From Chitinophaga solisilvae (lineage in GTDB: Bacteria; Bacteroidota; Bacteroidia; Chitinophagales; Chitinophagaceae), in contig NZ_JAABOK010000011.1 in NCBI RefSeq assembly GCF_009928525.1, positions 1 through 64,000 of the forward strand: a DNA stretch of 64,000 nt, written 5' to 3'. Below the pieces are notes generated by a model, which saw only the letters and a list, made by a program, of their open reading frames with translations, made no database searches and was not told where the DNA came from. A program made the position numbers and the translations under genes. Shown piece after piece: positions 52,194 to 60,108 of the stretch (within the stretch, counting starts at the first letter, position 1; every line of letters begins with the position of its first letter).

Positions 52194-53255
52194 ATGAAGA
52201 TAATCCTGCTGCTGTCAACCGCTCTGTTATTGCACCTTTCCGCCGTATCCCGGCAACAGCCCGCCTTTTATAATACTACCGGCCACTACTGGCAGCTGGC
52301 AGATACCCTGCAGGCAGGCAGAAAGCCATCCTCCGCGTTATGGCACACCTGGTTCGATGACGGTATCGGCAGGTGGCTGACAGGCACCGGGCATATCGAC
52401 AGCGTCACCTTTGTACAGGATATGTTTCGTATATACATGCCCGGTAGCGATACCGGCACGCTTTCCGAAAGCGCGGCCTATCACCTGGAATACCGGAAGA
52501 AGGCCGCCTGGATAAAAGCCACCGCTCCCGGGCTGGAACAACCGGCGGTAAGAACAGCCATGAAAAAAGCATTGTATCCCTGCCTGCCGCCCCGCCTTCG
52601 CCAGGATACCCTGCTGCCCACACTGATATATACCTTTATGGGTTTCAGCGATGCTACCAGCGTACAGCAGTTTGTTATCATGGACATGCTGCTGGCCTGC
52701 CAGCTGCATACCTATGCACCCGGGCTGCTCGCTGCACATGAAGCCTTTCACAGCATTACCGGCAGGTCTTTTCATGGCAGCCGCTTCAACGCCACCATAG
52801 CCACTCCGCAGGAACAGTACCTGCTTTTATTTCTCAGTAATGTATCACAGGAAGGTATCGCCGATCAGATAGATAAACCCGTATTACTGCAACGCAGCTC
52901 ACCTGTATATGACGCCTGGCAGGACCTTTACCATGATGAAGCCAGACAGTCCCGGCAATGTATCCGGCAGCTCGACAGCCTGCTGCAACAGGCCGCCACA
53001 CACACCATTGACATCAGCTACCAGGATATGTTCAATGGCTATGCCGTCAATGGCGGTCATATCCCCGGCAGGTATATGTGCAGCATCATACGGCAGTCCG
53101 GGCGGTGGCAGGAACTCCTGCAGCAGGCAGATGATCCGCTGGCTTTTATGCTGCTATATCAGCGTGCTGCCAGCCGGAAGCAGGGAAAGTTTTCAACAGA
53201 AAGCGCCGCTTATCTGCAGCGCCTTCAGCAAAAACTGATACTTCCTGTTAAATGA
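52194..53255 (+). CDS. putative secreted zinc peptidase (DUF5700-like)
   Basis: The start at 52194 (MKIILLLSTALLL) gives a signal peptide ending near VSRQQ; an upstream frame from 52134 overlaps the previous stop and lacks a signal. The 353-residue protein has HEAFH (His182, Glu183, His186), the HExxH zinc-binding helix. The downstream acid is likely in SQEGIADQID, about 40 residues later, as in gluzincins. The pattern agrees with DUF5700 putative zinc peptidases. A periplasmic or secreted location is inferred. It is on the same strand as DUF1223 and may share its transcript. The substrate is unknown. Confidence 0.72.
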   Translation: MKIILLLSTALLLHLSAVSRQQPAFYNTTGHYWQLADTLQAGRKPSSALWHTWFDDGIGRWLTGTGHIDSVTFVQDMFRIYMPGSDTGTLSESAAYHLEYRKKAAWIKATAPGLEQPAVRTAMKKALYPCLPPRLRQDTLLPTLIYTFMGFSDATSVQQFVIMDMLLACQLHTYAPGLLAAHEAFHSITGRSFHGSRFNATIATPQEQYLLLFLSNVSQEGIADQIDKPVLLQRSSPVYDAWQDLYHDEARQSRQCIRQLDSLLQQAATHTIDISYQDMFNGYAVNGGHIPGRYMCSIIRQSGRWQELLQQADDPLAFMLLYQRAASRKQGKFSTESAAYLQRLQQKLILPVK

Positions 53256-53256
53256 T

Positions 53257-53640
53257 TTATGCTACCTGCGTGCGTTGCTCTGTCACACTGCGTTTCACCC
53301 AGGCCGCATAAGACACGCCCAGTATTGCCAGGAAAATCACCGGCCCGATTTTATTGCCAATCGGATCACCGGAAGCCGCATGCGCAATAAAAGCTGATAT
53401 AAACGTAAACGCAAACCCTGCGTACACCCATTCCCGTACCCGCGCGGATACCGGTACTACCAGCAATACCGCACCGATAAGTTTCGCAATACCCAGCTCC
53501 ACCCGGAAATATCCCGGATAGCCAAGATGCTGGAATCCCTGCTGCAGCGCAGGTTGCGTCAGATAAGCAAAACCGGAGTACAGCATCACCAGCACGATAA
53601 TACCGGTACTCACCCAATAAGCAATTTTCAGTGTTTTCAT
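53257..53640 (-). CDS. DoxX-family membrane protein
   Basis: The 127-residue protein has four membrane helices: IAYWVSTGIIVLVMLYSGFAYL, the region LGIAKLIGAVLLVVPV, WVYAGFAFTFISAFIAHAASG and GPVIFLAILGVSYAAW. GYPGYFRVELGIAKLIGA is the DoxX motif. Members take part in thiol/quinone-related redox or integrate with SodA/SseA-like systems, but most are uncharacterised. It is divergent from the HxlR regulator at 53887; paired DoxX-HxlR genes are common, and repression by HxlR is the likely control. A minus-strand -7 element, TAGTTTTG, lies at 53661-53668. Confidence 0.88.
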   Translation of the reverse strand: MKTLKIAYWVSTGIIVLVMLYSGFAYLTQPALQQGFQHLGYPGYFRVELGIAKLIGAVLLVVPVSARVREWVYAGFAFTFISAFIAHAASGDPIGNKIGPVIFLAILGVSYAAWVKRSVTEQRTQVA

Positions 53641-53660
53641 ATATTAGATTTTTGACAAAT

Positions 53661-53730
53661 CAAAACTAGGTACATTCGCTTGTAAAAAGTAAGTAGTATA
53701 CTTTGGGTTAGCAGTAACCTTTGGGTTAGC
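53661..53730. promoter_or_regulatory. doxX promoter with candidate HxlR operators
   Basis: The minus-strand -7 element TAGTTTTG is at 53661-53668 (complement). About 20 bp upstream of it lies an inverted repeat AAAGTA-N7-TACTTT (53686-53704) with the core AGTATACT. CTTTGGGTTAGC occurs twice as a direct repeat with an 18-bp period (53701-53712 and 53719-53730). HxlR-family regulators of the YodB/QorR type bind related dyads, so these are candidate operators between the divergent genes. Confidence 0.5.
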
Positions 53731-53739
53731 TACTGACAG

Positions 53740-53869
53740 GATTTACTGATTTACGGATTTTGGAATTTTGAAATTTAAAAATGCAGCGGATAAAATCAGG
53801 AAGATCTTAGCGAGTATATCCGCTGCATTTTTAAATTCCAACATCAAAAAATCCGAAAATCCGAAAATC
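53740..53869. repeat. palindromic element i
   Basis: Arms 53740-53792 and 53817-53869 pair with about eight mismatches over 53 bp. The loop-proximal end AAATTTAAAAATGCAGCGGA recalls elements c and f. The outer units here are GATTTTCGGATTTT instead of ATTTGAG. It lies between the divergent doxX and hxlR genes, just before the hxlR start. Confidence 0.85.
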
Positions 53870-53886
53870 TTTATATTTATCATCTT

Positions 53887-54270
53887 ATGAAGAAACATGA
53901 ACACGATACACATAGCTATGACCGGTGCATGTCGGAGCTGGGAGTGCTGGAAGATGCACTGTATGTGATTGGCGGCAAGTGGAAACTGAAAATCATTATT
54001 GCGCTGCGGGAGGCGCGTACCATCCGTTTCAACGAATTGCAGCGGATGGTGGCAGGCATCTCTGCAAGGGTATTATCCAATGAACTGAAGGACCTGGAAC
54101 TTAACGGATTTATTAAAAGGAATGTCTACGATTCCACGCCGGTAATTATTGAGTATGAACTGACAGATTACAGTGATACCTTAGAAAAGGTGCTGCAGTC
54201 ACTGGTGGAATGGGGACATATGCACCGGGAGAAAATCAGGAAAGACAGCAGGAAGGCACGTAAAACATAA
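53887..54270 (+). CDS. HxlR-family transcriptional regulator
   Basis: The 127-residue winged-helix protein has YDRCMSELGVLEDALYVIGGKWKL, in which Cys14 sits where redox-sensing HxlR proteins (YodB, QorR, HypR) carry the N-terminal sensor cysteine. The recognition helix region is RTIRFNELQRMVAGISARVLSNELKDLELNGFI, followed by the wing VYDSTPVIIEYELTDY. The family usually responds to quinones, hypochlorite or thiol-reactive stress. With doxX divergent, the natural reading is a redox-regulated pair. Candidate operators lie at 53686-53730. Palindromic element i separates them from this gene. Confidence 0.9.
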   Translation: MKKHEHDTHSYDRCMSELGVLEDALYVIGGKWKLKIIIALREARTIRFNELQRMVAGISARVLSNELKDLELNGFIKRNVYDSTPVIIEYELTDYSDTLEKVLQSLVEWGHMHREKIRKDSRKARKT

Positions 54271-54369
54271 CATGTCGGATTTACCCCTCAGATTGTCGTG
54301 CCCTCCCCCTATCTGAACAAATTCCCTGGTATACCTTTGAAGTAGTTACCATCTTACAAAATTTTAACT

Positions 54370-54879
54370 ATGGAAAAGAAACTCACCGTTCAGAAAATAA
54401 CGCCCAACTTATGGTTCGATAAAAACGGGGAAGAAGCCGTTAAATTCTACGTATCTATCTTCCAGGATTCCAGGATAGGCAGAGTGACCCACTATACAAA
54501 AGAAGGATTCGAGATACATCAGATGCCGGAAGGCACAGTCATGACAATGGAATTTCAGATTGAAGGGCAGGAATTTGTTGCCCTGAACGCCGGACCGGTA
54601 TTCACTTTCAACGAAGCCATCTCCTTTGTTGTCAATTGCAGCTCCCAGGAAGAAGTCGATTATTACTGGAATAAACTCAGCGAAGGCGGTGATCCCAATG
54701 CACAGATGTGCGGATGGCTCAAAGATAAATTCGGCGTATCCTGGCAGGTGGTACCTACCGAACTGACAGACCTGCTCCAGGACAAGGATACCGCCCGCGT
54801 ATCACGCGTTACCAATGCCATATTCAAAATGAAAAAACTCGACATCGGGGAGTTACGCAAGGCCCACGGCGGGATTTAG
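54370..54879 (+). CDS. VOC-superfamily protein (PhnB-like)
   Basis: The 169-residue protein has two beta-alpha-beta-beta-beta modules: ITPNLWFDKNGEEAVKFYVSIF, MTMEFQIEGQEFVALNAGPVFTFNEAISFVV and WNKLSEGGDPNAQMCGWLKDKFGVSWQVVP. This is the pattern of the 3-demethylubiquinone-9 methyltransferase-like/PhnB branch of the vicinal-oxygen-chelate superfamily, most of which have no known reaction. An exact -7 element TACCTTTG lies at 54332-54339. It ends at palindromic element j and may be read from its own promoter, although HxlR precedes it in the same direction. Confidence 0.85.
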   Translation: MEKKLTVQKITPNLWFDKNGEEAVKFYVSIFQDSRIGRVTHYTKEGFEIHQMPEGTVMTMEFQIEGQEFVALNAGPVFTFNEAISFVVNCSSQEEVDYYWNKLSEGGDPNAQMCGWLKDKFGVSWQVVPTELTDLLQDKDTARVSRVTNAIFKMKKLDIGELRKAHGGI

Positions 54880-54881
54880 TT

Positions 54882-54997
54882 ATTTTATTATTTTTTTATT
54901 TGAGATTTTGAAGCTGATCCAGGTTTACTGCTGCACTTATCAGTACAAACGAAAACCAGGATCAGCTTCAAAATCTCAAATAAAAAAATAATAAAAT
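54882..54997. repeat. palindromic element j
   Basis: Arms 54882-54926 and 54953-54997 pair over 45 bp with one mismatch and a 26-nt loop. It starts two bases after the VOC stop and lies between convergent genes. Outer units (ATTATTTTTTTATTTGAGA) resemble elements c and f, but the inner sequence AAGCTGATCC is unique. Confidence 0.93.
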
Positions 54998-55020
54998 CTC
55001 CAATATTGGAGGGGGTCCAC

Positions 55021-57414
55021 TCAATTCATAAATGCTTCGAGTTTTTTCTTCTCTTCTGCTTTCACGTACTGTCCGTATTTCTCCAGGTATTCTCTGGCAA
55101 CTGGTTTATAGCCGGCCTTGTCCTGCTTGTTGAGCAGGTGAATGGTTTTGGCGCGCAGAAAGATTTCTTCACCGGGTGCGCCGTAGGGCTTAACGGTAGT
55201 GTAGATGCTGTTCCAGTCCGGGGAAGCGTTCGGGTCTGCTACATAGGGAGCGATGAGGTCCTGAAAAATCAGCGACATCATTTTCACTTCTGCCTGACGG
55301 GGCCCTAAAGCGGTGTCAATTGCTGCGATGTTATCGCGGATGATACTGAAACCGGTATCCTTTGTGTTGCGGGTTACGGTCATCACGTAGTTAAGATCTT
55401 CCGCGGCGTAGGGAGGTTTCAGCATAGCGAAGTAGTCGCCGCTGATACGGGCAGCACCGGTCTTGTCGCCGGTCTGTGATGCCATCATCGCCAGTTTGCG
55501 AAGGAAATCCGGCTTCCTGTCTCCATCAACATATTGCTGCAGCAGGGCGCTGTAGGTTTCGGAAGGATCTGTCAGGTCTGCATCAGCGGCAGTTACTTCA
55601 GGAATAGTACCGATATCGCTGTTCAGCGGCGCATGTATTTTACGTAACGCGGCGAAAGGTATTTTCACCACTTCCCTGTCGTAGGTGATCAGGCCGTTTT
55701 GTTCTCCTTCCACATCGAACGGCTGCGTGTAGATGCTGCCGGAAAGCCCTTCCCGCTGCAGGAGCTGCAGGTGCTGATTCATGATGGCGTACTTGGATTT
55801 CAGGGCGGCGGGCTTCTCCATGATATAGCCCCAGGCGCTGCTGGTATTCCACTGATGGTCCGGAATAAATACGCCGATACCCCCGAACTCTCCCAGTACA
55901 CGGGCTTTGCCGGGTAGTTTCATCGCATTCATGGGATCGGGGTAACTGTGCACGTCTGTCATATCAGCGCTGACGTAAGCGTTAGGGCTTGGGCTGCGGA
56001 GTTTTTCATTCACATACAGTATTTCTCCGGAGTGACCGTTTACCAGGCGGGAAGGATCTGTTTTTTTAATCCATTCCGTCAGCCGTTGCTGATCAAACCT
56101 TCCCCACTTCTCGTTAAACAGCACCCAGGTAGTGATACAGGGGTTGTTATGCAGTTGTGCGAGGGTTTCCTTACATTGCTGCTCAAAGAGCGGTTTTGAG
56201 CCTTCCGGCAGGCGCTGATTGGGGTTTACCATATCCTGCCATACGAGCATCCCCAGCTTATCGGCCCAATAGTACCAGCGGGCGGGTTCTACTTTGATAT
56301 GTTTACGGATGGTGTTAAAGCCCATCGCCTTGATGGCTTTGATATCAAATGCCAGCGCTTCATCTGTGGGCGCTGTATAGATGCCCTCCGGCCAGAACCC
56401 CTGATCAAGTGTGCCGAGATTGAAATAAGGTTTATTGTTCAGGAAGATGCGTTCCACGCCTTTATCATCTTTCTCTACAGTGATCTTACGCATCCCGAAG
56501 TAGCTTTTCACTTCATCGGCCTGTTTGCTGCCTTTCATCAGGCGTACCTGCAGGTCATAGAGGAAGGGGCTGGCGGGCGACCACAGTACCGGCTGCGTCA
56601 CGGGCAGCTTCAGGGCGGCGCCTGCCGCGCCTTTAACGGTACCTGCCACGGCCCCGTCTTTCAGCGCGCTGACTTCAACGGTATATCCTGCCGGAGCCTT
56701 CACGGTAATGTTCAGTACCCCCTTATCTATATCCGGAGTAAAATACAACCCGCTGATATAGTCTTGAGGTACCTTTTCCAGCCATACTGTCTGCCAGATG
56801 CCTGAGCTGGGCGTATAGTAAATATCAGCCGGGTTGAGCACCTGCTTGCCATGGGGGCCGGCGCCACGGTCGGAAGGATCATATACTTTTACCTGGATAG
56901 TATTATCACCCGGCTTTACTGCGTCTGTAATATCGATGGTAAAGTTCGTATAGCCGCCGGTGTGACCACCTGCTTCCTTACCATTGACAAATACCACGCA
57001 TTGCCAGTCTACCGCACCGAAGTGAAGCAGCAGCCTGTTTCCTCCTGTTTCCGGTACATTCACCACTTTTCTGTACCAGAGGTACTGATCGGGGCGCAAC
57101 GCTTTTTTAACGCCTGACAGCGCAGATTCCAGGGGATAAGGCACCAGTATCTGTCCGTCGTACTTCGCGGGTAACTTTTTTTCATCTCCGGTGATGGCAT
57201 AGTCCCACAGGCCGTTCAGATTCTGCCAGTCCCTTCTTTCCATCTGCGGGCGCGGATAAGCAGTCAGTGCGTTCTGCGGGGTTACTTCCTTTGCCCACCT
57301 GCTCCGGATGGCAACCGGTTGCATACGCCAGGTATCCTGCGCTGCCACGGGTCCGGCGAGGGAAAATACCACCGCAGCAGTCAGCCACACCTGCTTTGTT
57401 GTTCTTCTTAACAT
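55021..57414 (-). CDS. glycoside hydrolase family 2 enzyme
   Basis: The 797-residue secreted enzyme has a signal peptide (VWLTAAVVFSLAGPVAAQ). The N-terminal sugar-binding jelly roll (about 40-220) has GDNTIQVKVYDPSDRGAGPHGK. An immunoglobulin-like domain follows, and the TIM barrel starts near residue 325. The acid/base Glu is in WVLFNEKWGRFDQ (about residue 435). The nucleophile is probably the Glu in VLGEFGGIGVF (about 510). A C-terminal region of some 200 residues (after about 600) is not found in classical LacZ and has helical character. GH2 covers beta-galactosidase, mannosidase and glucuronidase activities; I cannot assign one. No SusC/D pair is adjacent. It is convergent with the VOC gene. 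Confidence 0.88.
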   Translation of the reverse strand: MLRRTTKQVWLTAAVVFSLAGPVAAQDTWRMQPVAIRSRWAKEVTPQNALTAYPRPQMERRDWQNLNGLWDYAITGDEKKLPAKYDGQILVPYPLESALSGVKKALRPDQYLWYRKVVNVPETGGNRLLLHFGAVDWQCVVFVNGKEAGGHTGGYTNFTIDITDAVKPGDNTIQVKVYDPSDRGAGPHGKQVLNPADIYYTPSSGIWQTVWLEKVPQDYISGLYFTPDIDKGVLNITVKAPAGYTVEVSALKDGAVAGTVKGAAGAALKLPVTQPVLWSPASPFLYDLQVRLMKGSKQADEVKSYFGMRKITVEKDDKGVERIFLNNKPYFNLGTLDQGFWPEGIYTAPTDEALAFDIKAIKAMGFNTIRKHIKVEPARWYYWADKLGMLVWQDMVNPNQRLPEGSKPLFEQQCKETLAQLHNNPCITTWVLFNEKWGRFDQQRLTEWIKKTDPSRLVNGHSGEILYVNEKLRSPSPNAYVSADMTDVHSYPDPMNAMKLPGKARVLGEFGGIGVFIPDHQWNTSSAWGYIMEKPAALKSKYAIMNQHLQLLQREGLSGSIYTQPFDVEGEQNGLITYDREVVKIPFAALRKIHAPLNSDIGTIPEVTAADADLTDPSETYSALLQQYVDGDRKPDFLRKLAMMASQTGDKTGAARISGDYFAMLKPPYAAEDLNYVMTVTRNTKDTGFSIIRDNIAAIDTALGPRQAEVKMMSLIFQDLIAPYVADPNASPDWNSIYTTVKPYGAPGEEIFLRAKTIHLLNKQDKAGYKPVAREYLEKYGQYVKAEEKKKLEAFMN

Positions 57415-57733
57415 GGTTGATACAGTATTTGTGTTGGTATTATAACGTGATATAAGCTACTTAGTCCTATTCATCCGGGTGAATTCCTTTCAGGGGGGTC
57501 TTTAAAACAATCGGCCGAGGGTAAAATATACATCATTCCCATGTTGCAGGATTGCATAACACCGGGTTAACAGATACATTTTTTAACAGCCGTTGGGAGA
57601 AATGTATTTTTTACTTATCTTGTTAACACGAAATGTGAACTTGAAAAACCTTCACCAGCATCTGTCATTACAACCAAATATTTACAGCTAAAATCTGTAC
57701 GATTCCCGTTTTATTTCATCTAAAAACTGAACA
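57415..57733. other. divergent intergenic region, 319 bp
   Basis: The region separates the GH2 gene (minus) from the metzincin gene (plus). I saw no frame, terminator or palindromic element in it. GTTAAC occurs twice (near 57572 and 57633) and ACATTTTTTAA/ATGTATTTTTTA are A/T-rich repeats of unclear meaning. No exact TAnnTTTG element was found for either gene. Confidence 0.4.
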
Positions 57734-59302
57734 ATGAAAAAACACACCCCGTATTCCATGCTGGCAGGAGCATTGTTATTATCCGCCGCCATGGCATGCA
57801 GCAAGAAAGTGGTATCTGATCAGCCCACTCCTTCCGGCGATCCGAAAGCTGCCACTGAGCTTCTAACCAGCGCCTACCAGCTGAATGTCATCTATTTTGT
57901 ACCGTCAGACAATGACACCATTACCAACTACCGGGCACGGCTAAACGGTATCCTGAAACAGGGACAGCGTTTTTATGGTAAATGGATGAACTATTATGGG
58001 TATGGCGACCGCTCGTTTGGTCTGGCCCTGGAATCTTCCGGGCAGGTAAAGGTCAATGTAGTCAGGGGCGCGCTTACCAAAGACAACTACCCCTACGAAG
58101 GCGGTGGCAACACAGTTATCGATGAGCTGAACACCTGGTTCTCCTCCCACCCTGCTGAAAAGCGGAGTGAGCATACGCTTGTCATCATGCCGGCCAGTAC
58201 CTATGCGGCAGACGGCGACCCCGGCGGCGTGCCTTTCTACGGCCTCGGACGCTGGTGCTTTGCACTGGATTATGCCGAAATGGATACCAGCTATCTCGGA
58301 CAAAACACCACCCTGGGCAACCGGGCTACCAAATGGATCGGAGGACTCATGCATGAACTCGGCCATGGCCTGAACCTGCCACACAACAAGGAAAAAGTAT
58401 CTGAACTGGCAGACCCCGCCAAAGGCACGGCGCTCATGGGAAGCGGCAATTACACCTATGGCAAATCGCCTACTTTCCTGACCGCCGCCAGCGCCGCTAT
58501 CCTCAACAATAGCCAGACTTTCCGCACCACTACCGGCACCGGACTCTATAACGGCGGCAATACTACCATCAGCCTGATTAAAGGCAGCTATACCGGCGGC
58601 AACATCGAACTGAAAGTCAAATTTACTTCCAACCGGACGGTCAACCGGGTGAATATCTACAATGATCCGGAAGGTGGCGACGATTATGATGCCGTTCCGT
58701 GGGTTGCCACGCCTGCAGGCGACAGCTTCAGCATCAGTATGCCTGTCAGCGAGCTGCATAATACGACCGGCAACTACGACCTGCGTATCAGCTTCCTGTA
58801 TACAAACGGTTCTTCCAGTGAAATTTCTTACCCGTACTCTTTTGTTAATAATGAGCCGGTAATTAATTTCAGTACCAAAGACGAACTGAATAAATCCGGC
58901 TGGAGCATCTCCTCTGTCAGCAGCCAGGAAGATGACGGACCTGCTGCCAATCTGCTGGACAACAACCAGGCTACCGTATGGCATACCCAGTGGAAGTCCG
59001 TACAGCCGGCGCATCCGCATACCGTAGTGGTAAAAATGAATACTACACAAACCATCAAGGGGCTTGCCTTCCTGCAGCGTGAAAACCTCAACGGTTCACT
59101 GAAAGGTATTACCGTATATACCAGTACCAATAACATCAGTTATACTTCCCGCGGTAGTTATACACTGGCCAATGTAAACAGCAAACAGTACATCACCTTT
59201 GCTTCCGCCATCAGTGCGAGGTATATCAAGATAGTTACTGCTTCCAACTACAACGGCTCTCATTATGCCGTACTGTCGGAATTAGGCGCTTTCAGCAACT
59301 AA
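57734..59302 (+). CDS. lipoprotein metzincin-like peptidase with discoidin domain
   Basis: The 522-residue lipoprotein has a signal with lipobox AAMAC followed by SKKVV. The catalytic helix is HELGHGLNLPH (His207, Glu208, His211 and His217), the spacing of metzincins (HExxHxxxxxH). The preceding region (about 45-200) has DYAEMDTSYLGQNTTLGN before the zinc helix. A beta-rich domain follows (about 285-365). The C-terminal part (about 375-522) is an F5/8 type C discoidin domain: WSISSVSSQEDDGPAANLLD, ATVWHTQWKS and ARYIKIVTASNYNGSHYAVLSE, which would bind glycans or surfaces. It may act at the cell surface on a glycoprotein, as M60-like enzymes do. The strong terminator at 59305-59348 follows. 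Confidence 0.85.
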   Translation: MKKHTPYSMLAGALLLSAAMACSKKVVSDQPTPSGDPKAATELLTSAYQLNVIYFVPSDNDTITNYRARLNGILKQGQRFYGKWMNYYGYGDRSFGLALESSGQVKVNVVRGALTKDNYPYEGGGNTVIDELNTWFSSHPAEKRSEHTLVIMPASTYAADGDPGGVPFYGLGRWCFALDYAEMDTSYLGQNTTLGNRATKWIGGLMHELGHGLNLPHNKEKVSELADPAKGTALMGSGNYTYGKSPTFLTAASAAILNNSQTFRTTTGTGLYNGGNTTISLIKGSYTGGNIELKVKFTSNRTVNRVNIYNDPEGGDDYDAVPWVATPAGDSFSISMPVSELHNTTGNYDLRISFLYTNGSSSEISYPYSFVNNEPVINFSTKDELNKSGWSISSVSSQEDDGPAANLLDNNQATVWHTQWKSVQPAHPHTVVVKMNTTQTIKGLAFLQRENLNGSLKGITVYTSTNNISYTSRGSYTLANVNSKQYITFASAISARYIKIVTASNYNGSHYAVLSELGAFSN

Positions 59303-59304
59303 AA

Positions 59305-59348
59305 AAGATCCTCGCCGGTTCCTGCAATCAGGAACCGGCGAGGATCTT
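59305..59348. terminator. bidirectional terminator between convergent genes
   Basis: A perfect 20-bp stem, AAGATCCTCGCCGGTTCCTG with its complement, closes a CAAT loop (59305-59348). A-runs precede it and TTCT follows, so it can act on both strands. It lies 3 bp after the metzincin stop and about 55 bp before the end of the GNAT gene. Confidence 0.9.
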
Positions 59349-59403
59349 TCTATTCTGACAAAAGCGCGCTGCCTGTCTGCGCTCCTATTCCTCATTCATC
59401 ATT

Positions 59404-60087
59404 TTACTCCTTCACAAACTTATGAAAATTGATAACCCTGCGCTGCTCAAACCCCATATGCTCATATAACCTGATAGCCCGCTCATTTGTCAACGCTACA
59501 TGCAGAAATGAAACAATGCCCTCAGCTGCATGCCGGCGGCATATCTGTACCATCAGCTGTTGCGCATATCCGCGACCGGTATATTCCGGATGTGTACAAA
59601 TGGCGCTCAGCTCACTGAATCCGGCAGGGCGCATGCGCTCTCCCGCTATTGCCACCAGCCGGCCTTCCTGACGGATACCATAATAATTACCGAGCATCCT
59701 GGAATCTCTTCTGTAATATCCGGGTTGCACCAGGTTGACCAATGCCAGCATATCATCCGCATCTGCTTCTCCCAGCAGGGAAATATCCACCGGTTCCTTA
59801 CTGCTGGCCGGCGGTTCCCGGCGCAATACCATCTGCGCACACGGCAGCTCCAGCACTTTGGTCCACGAAGCCGGTAATGCCGGTACTTCCCCGATAAGAA
59901 AAAAAGCCTCTCCCTTGTTGATGAAAGCATCCAAAGCAACTGCACTACCGTCAACGGCTGTACGAATTGCTGCAAAGGGCAATATGCTTTCCTGGTATCT
60001 TTTTGCATCTTCACCGCCTTCCGCAAAATGAGCCTGCGCTGTTGTCAGCGCCGCCCAGGCGGGATTATCCAATACGTTCTCGTTCAT
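59404..60087 (-). CDS. GNAT-family N-acetyltransferase
   Basis: The 227-residue protein has a poorly conserved N-terminal half (about 1-100) and a C-terminal GNAT domain. The motifs are DADDMLALVNLVQPGYYRRD, GRLVAIAGERMRPAGFSELSAI and the CoA loop CTHPEYTGRGYAQQLMVQIC with GRGYA. LHVALTNERAIRLYEHMGFEQ is the terminal motif. The architecture, an N-terminal extension before a GNAT domain, matches the FR47-like acetyltransferases. The substrate is unknown. It precedes the amidohydrolase gene end by about 20 bp in the reverse sense, so it is downstream of that gene on the same strand. Confidence 0.86.
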   Translation of the reverse strand: MNENVLDNPAWAALTTAQAHFAEGGEDAKRYQESILPFAAIRTAVDGSAVALDAFINKGEAFFLIGEVPALPASWTKVLELPCAQMVLRREPPASSKEPVDISLLGEADADDMLALVNLVQPGYYRRDSRMLGNYYGIRQEGRLVAIAGERMRPAGFSELSAICTHPEYTGRGYAQQLMVQICRRHAAEGIVSFLHVALTNERAIRLYEHMGFEQRRVINFHKFVKE

Positions 60088-60108
60088 AACTATCGTTTCT
60101 TTTATCTG

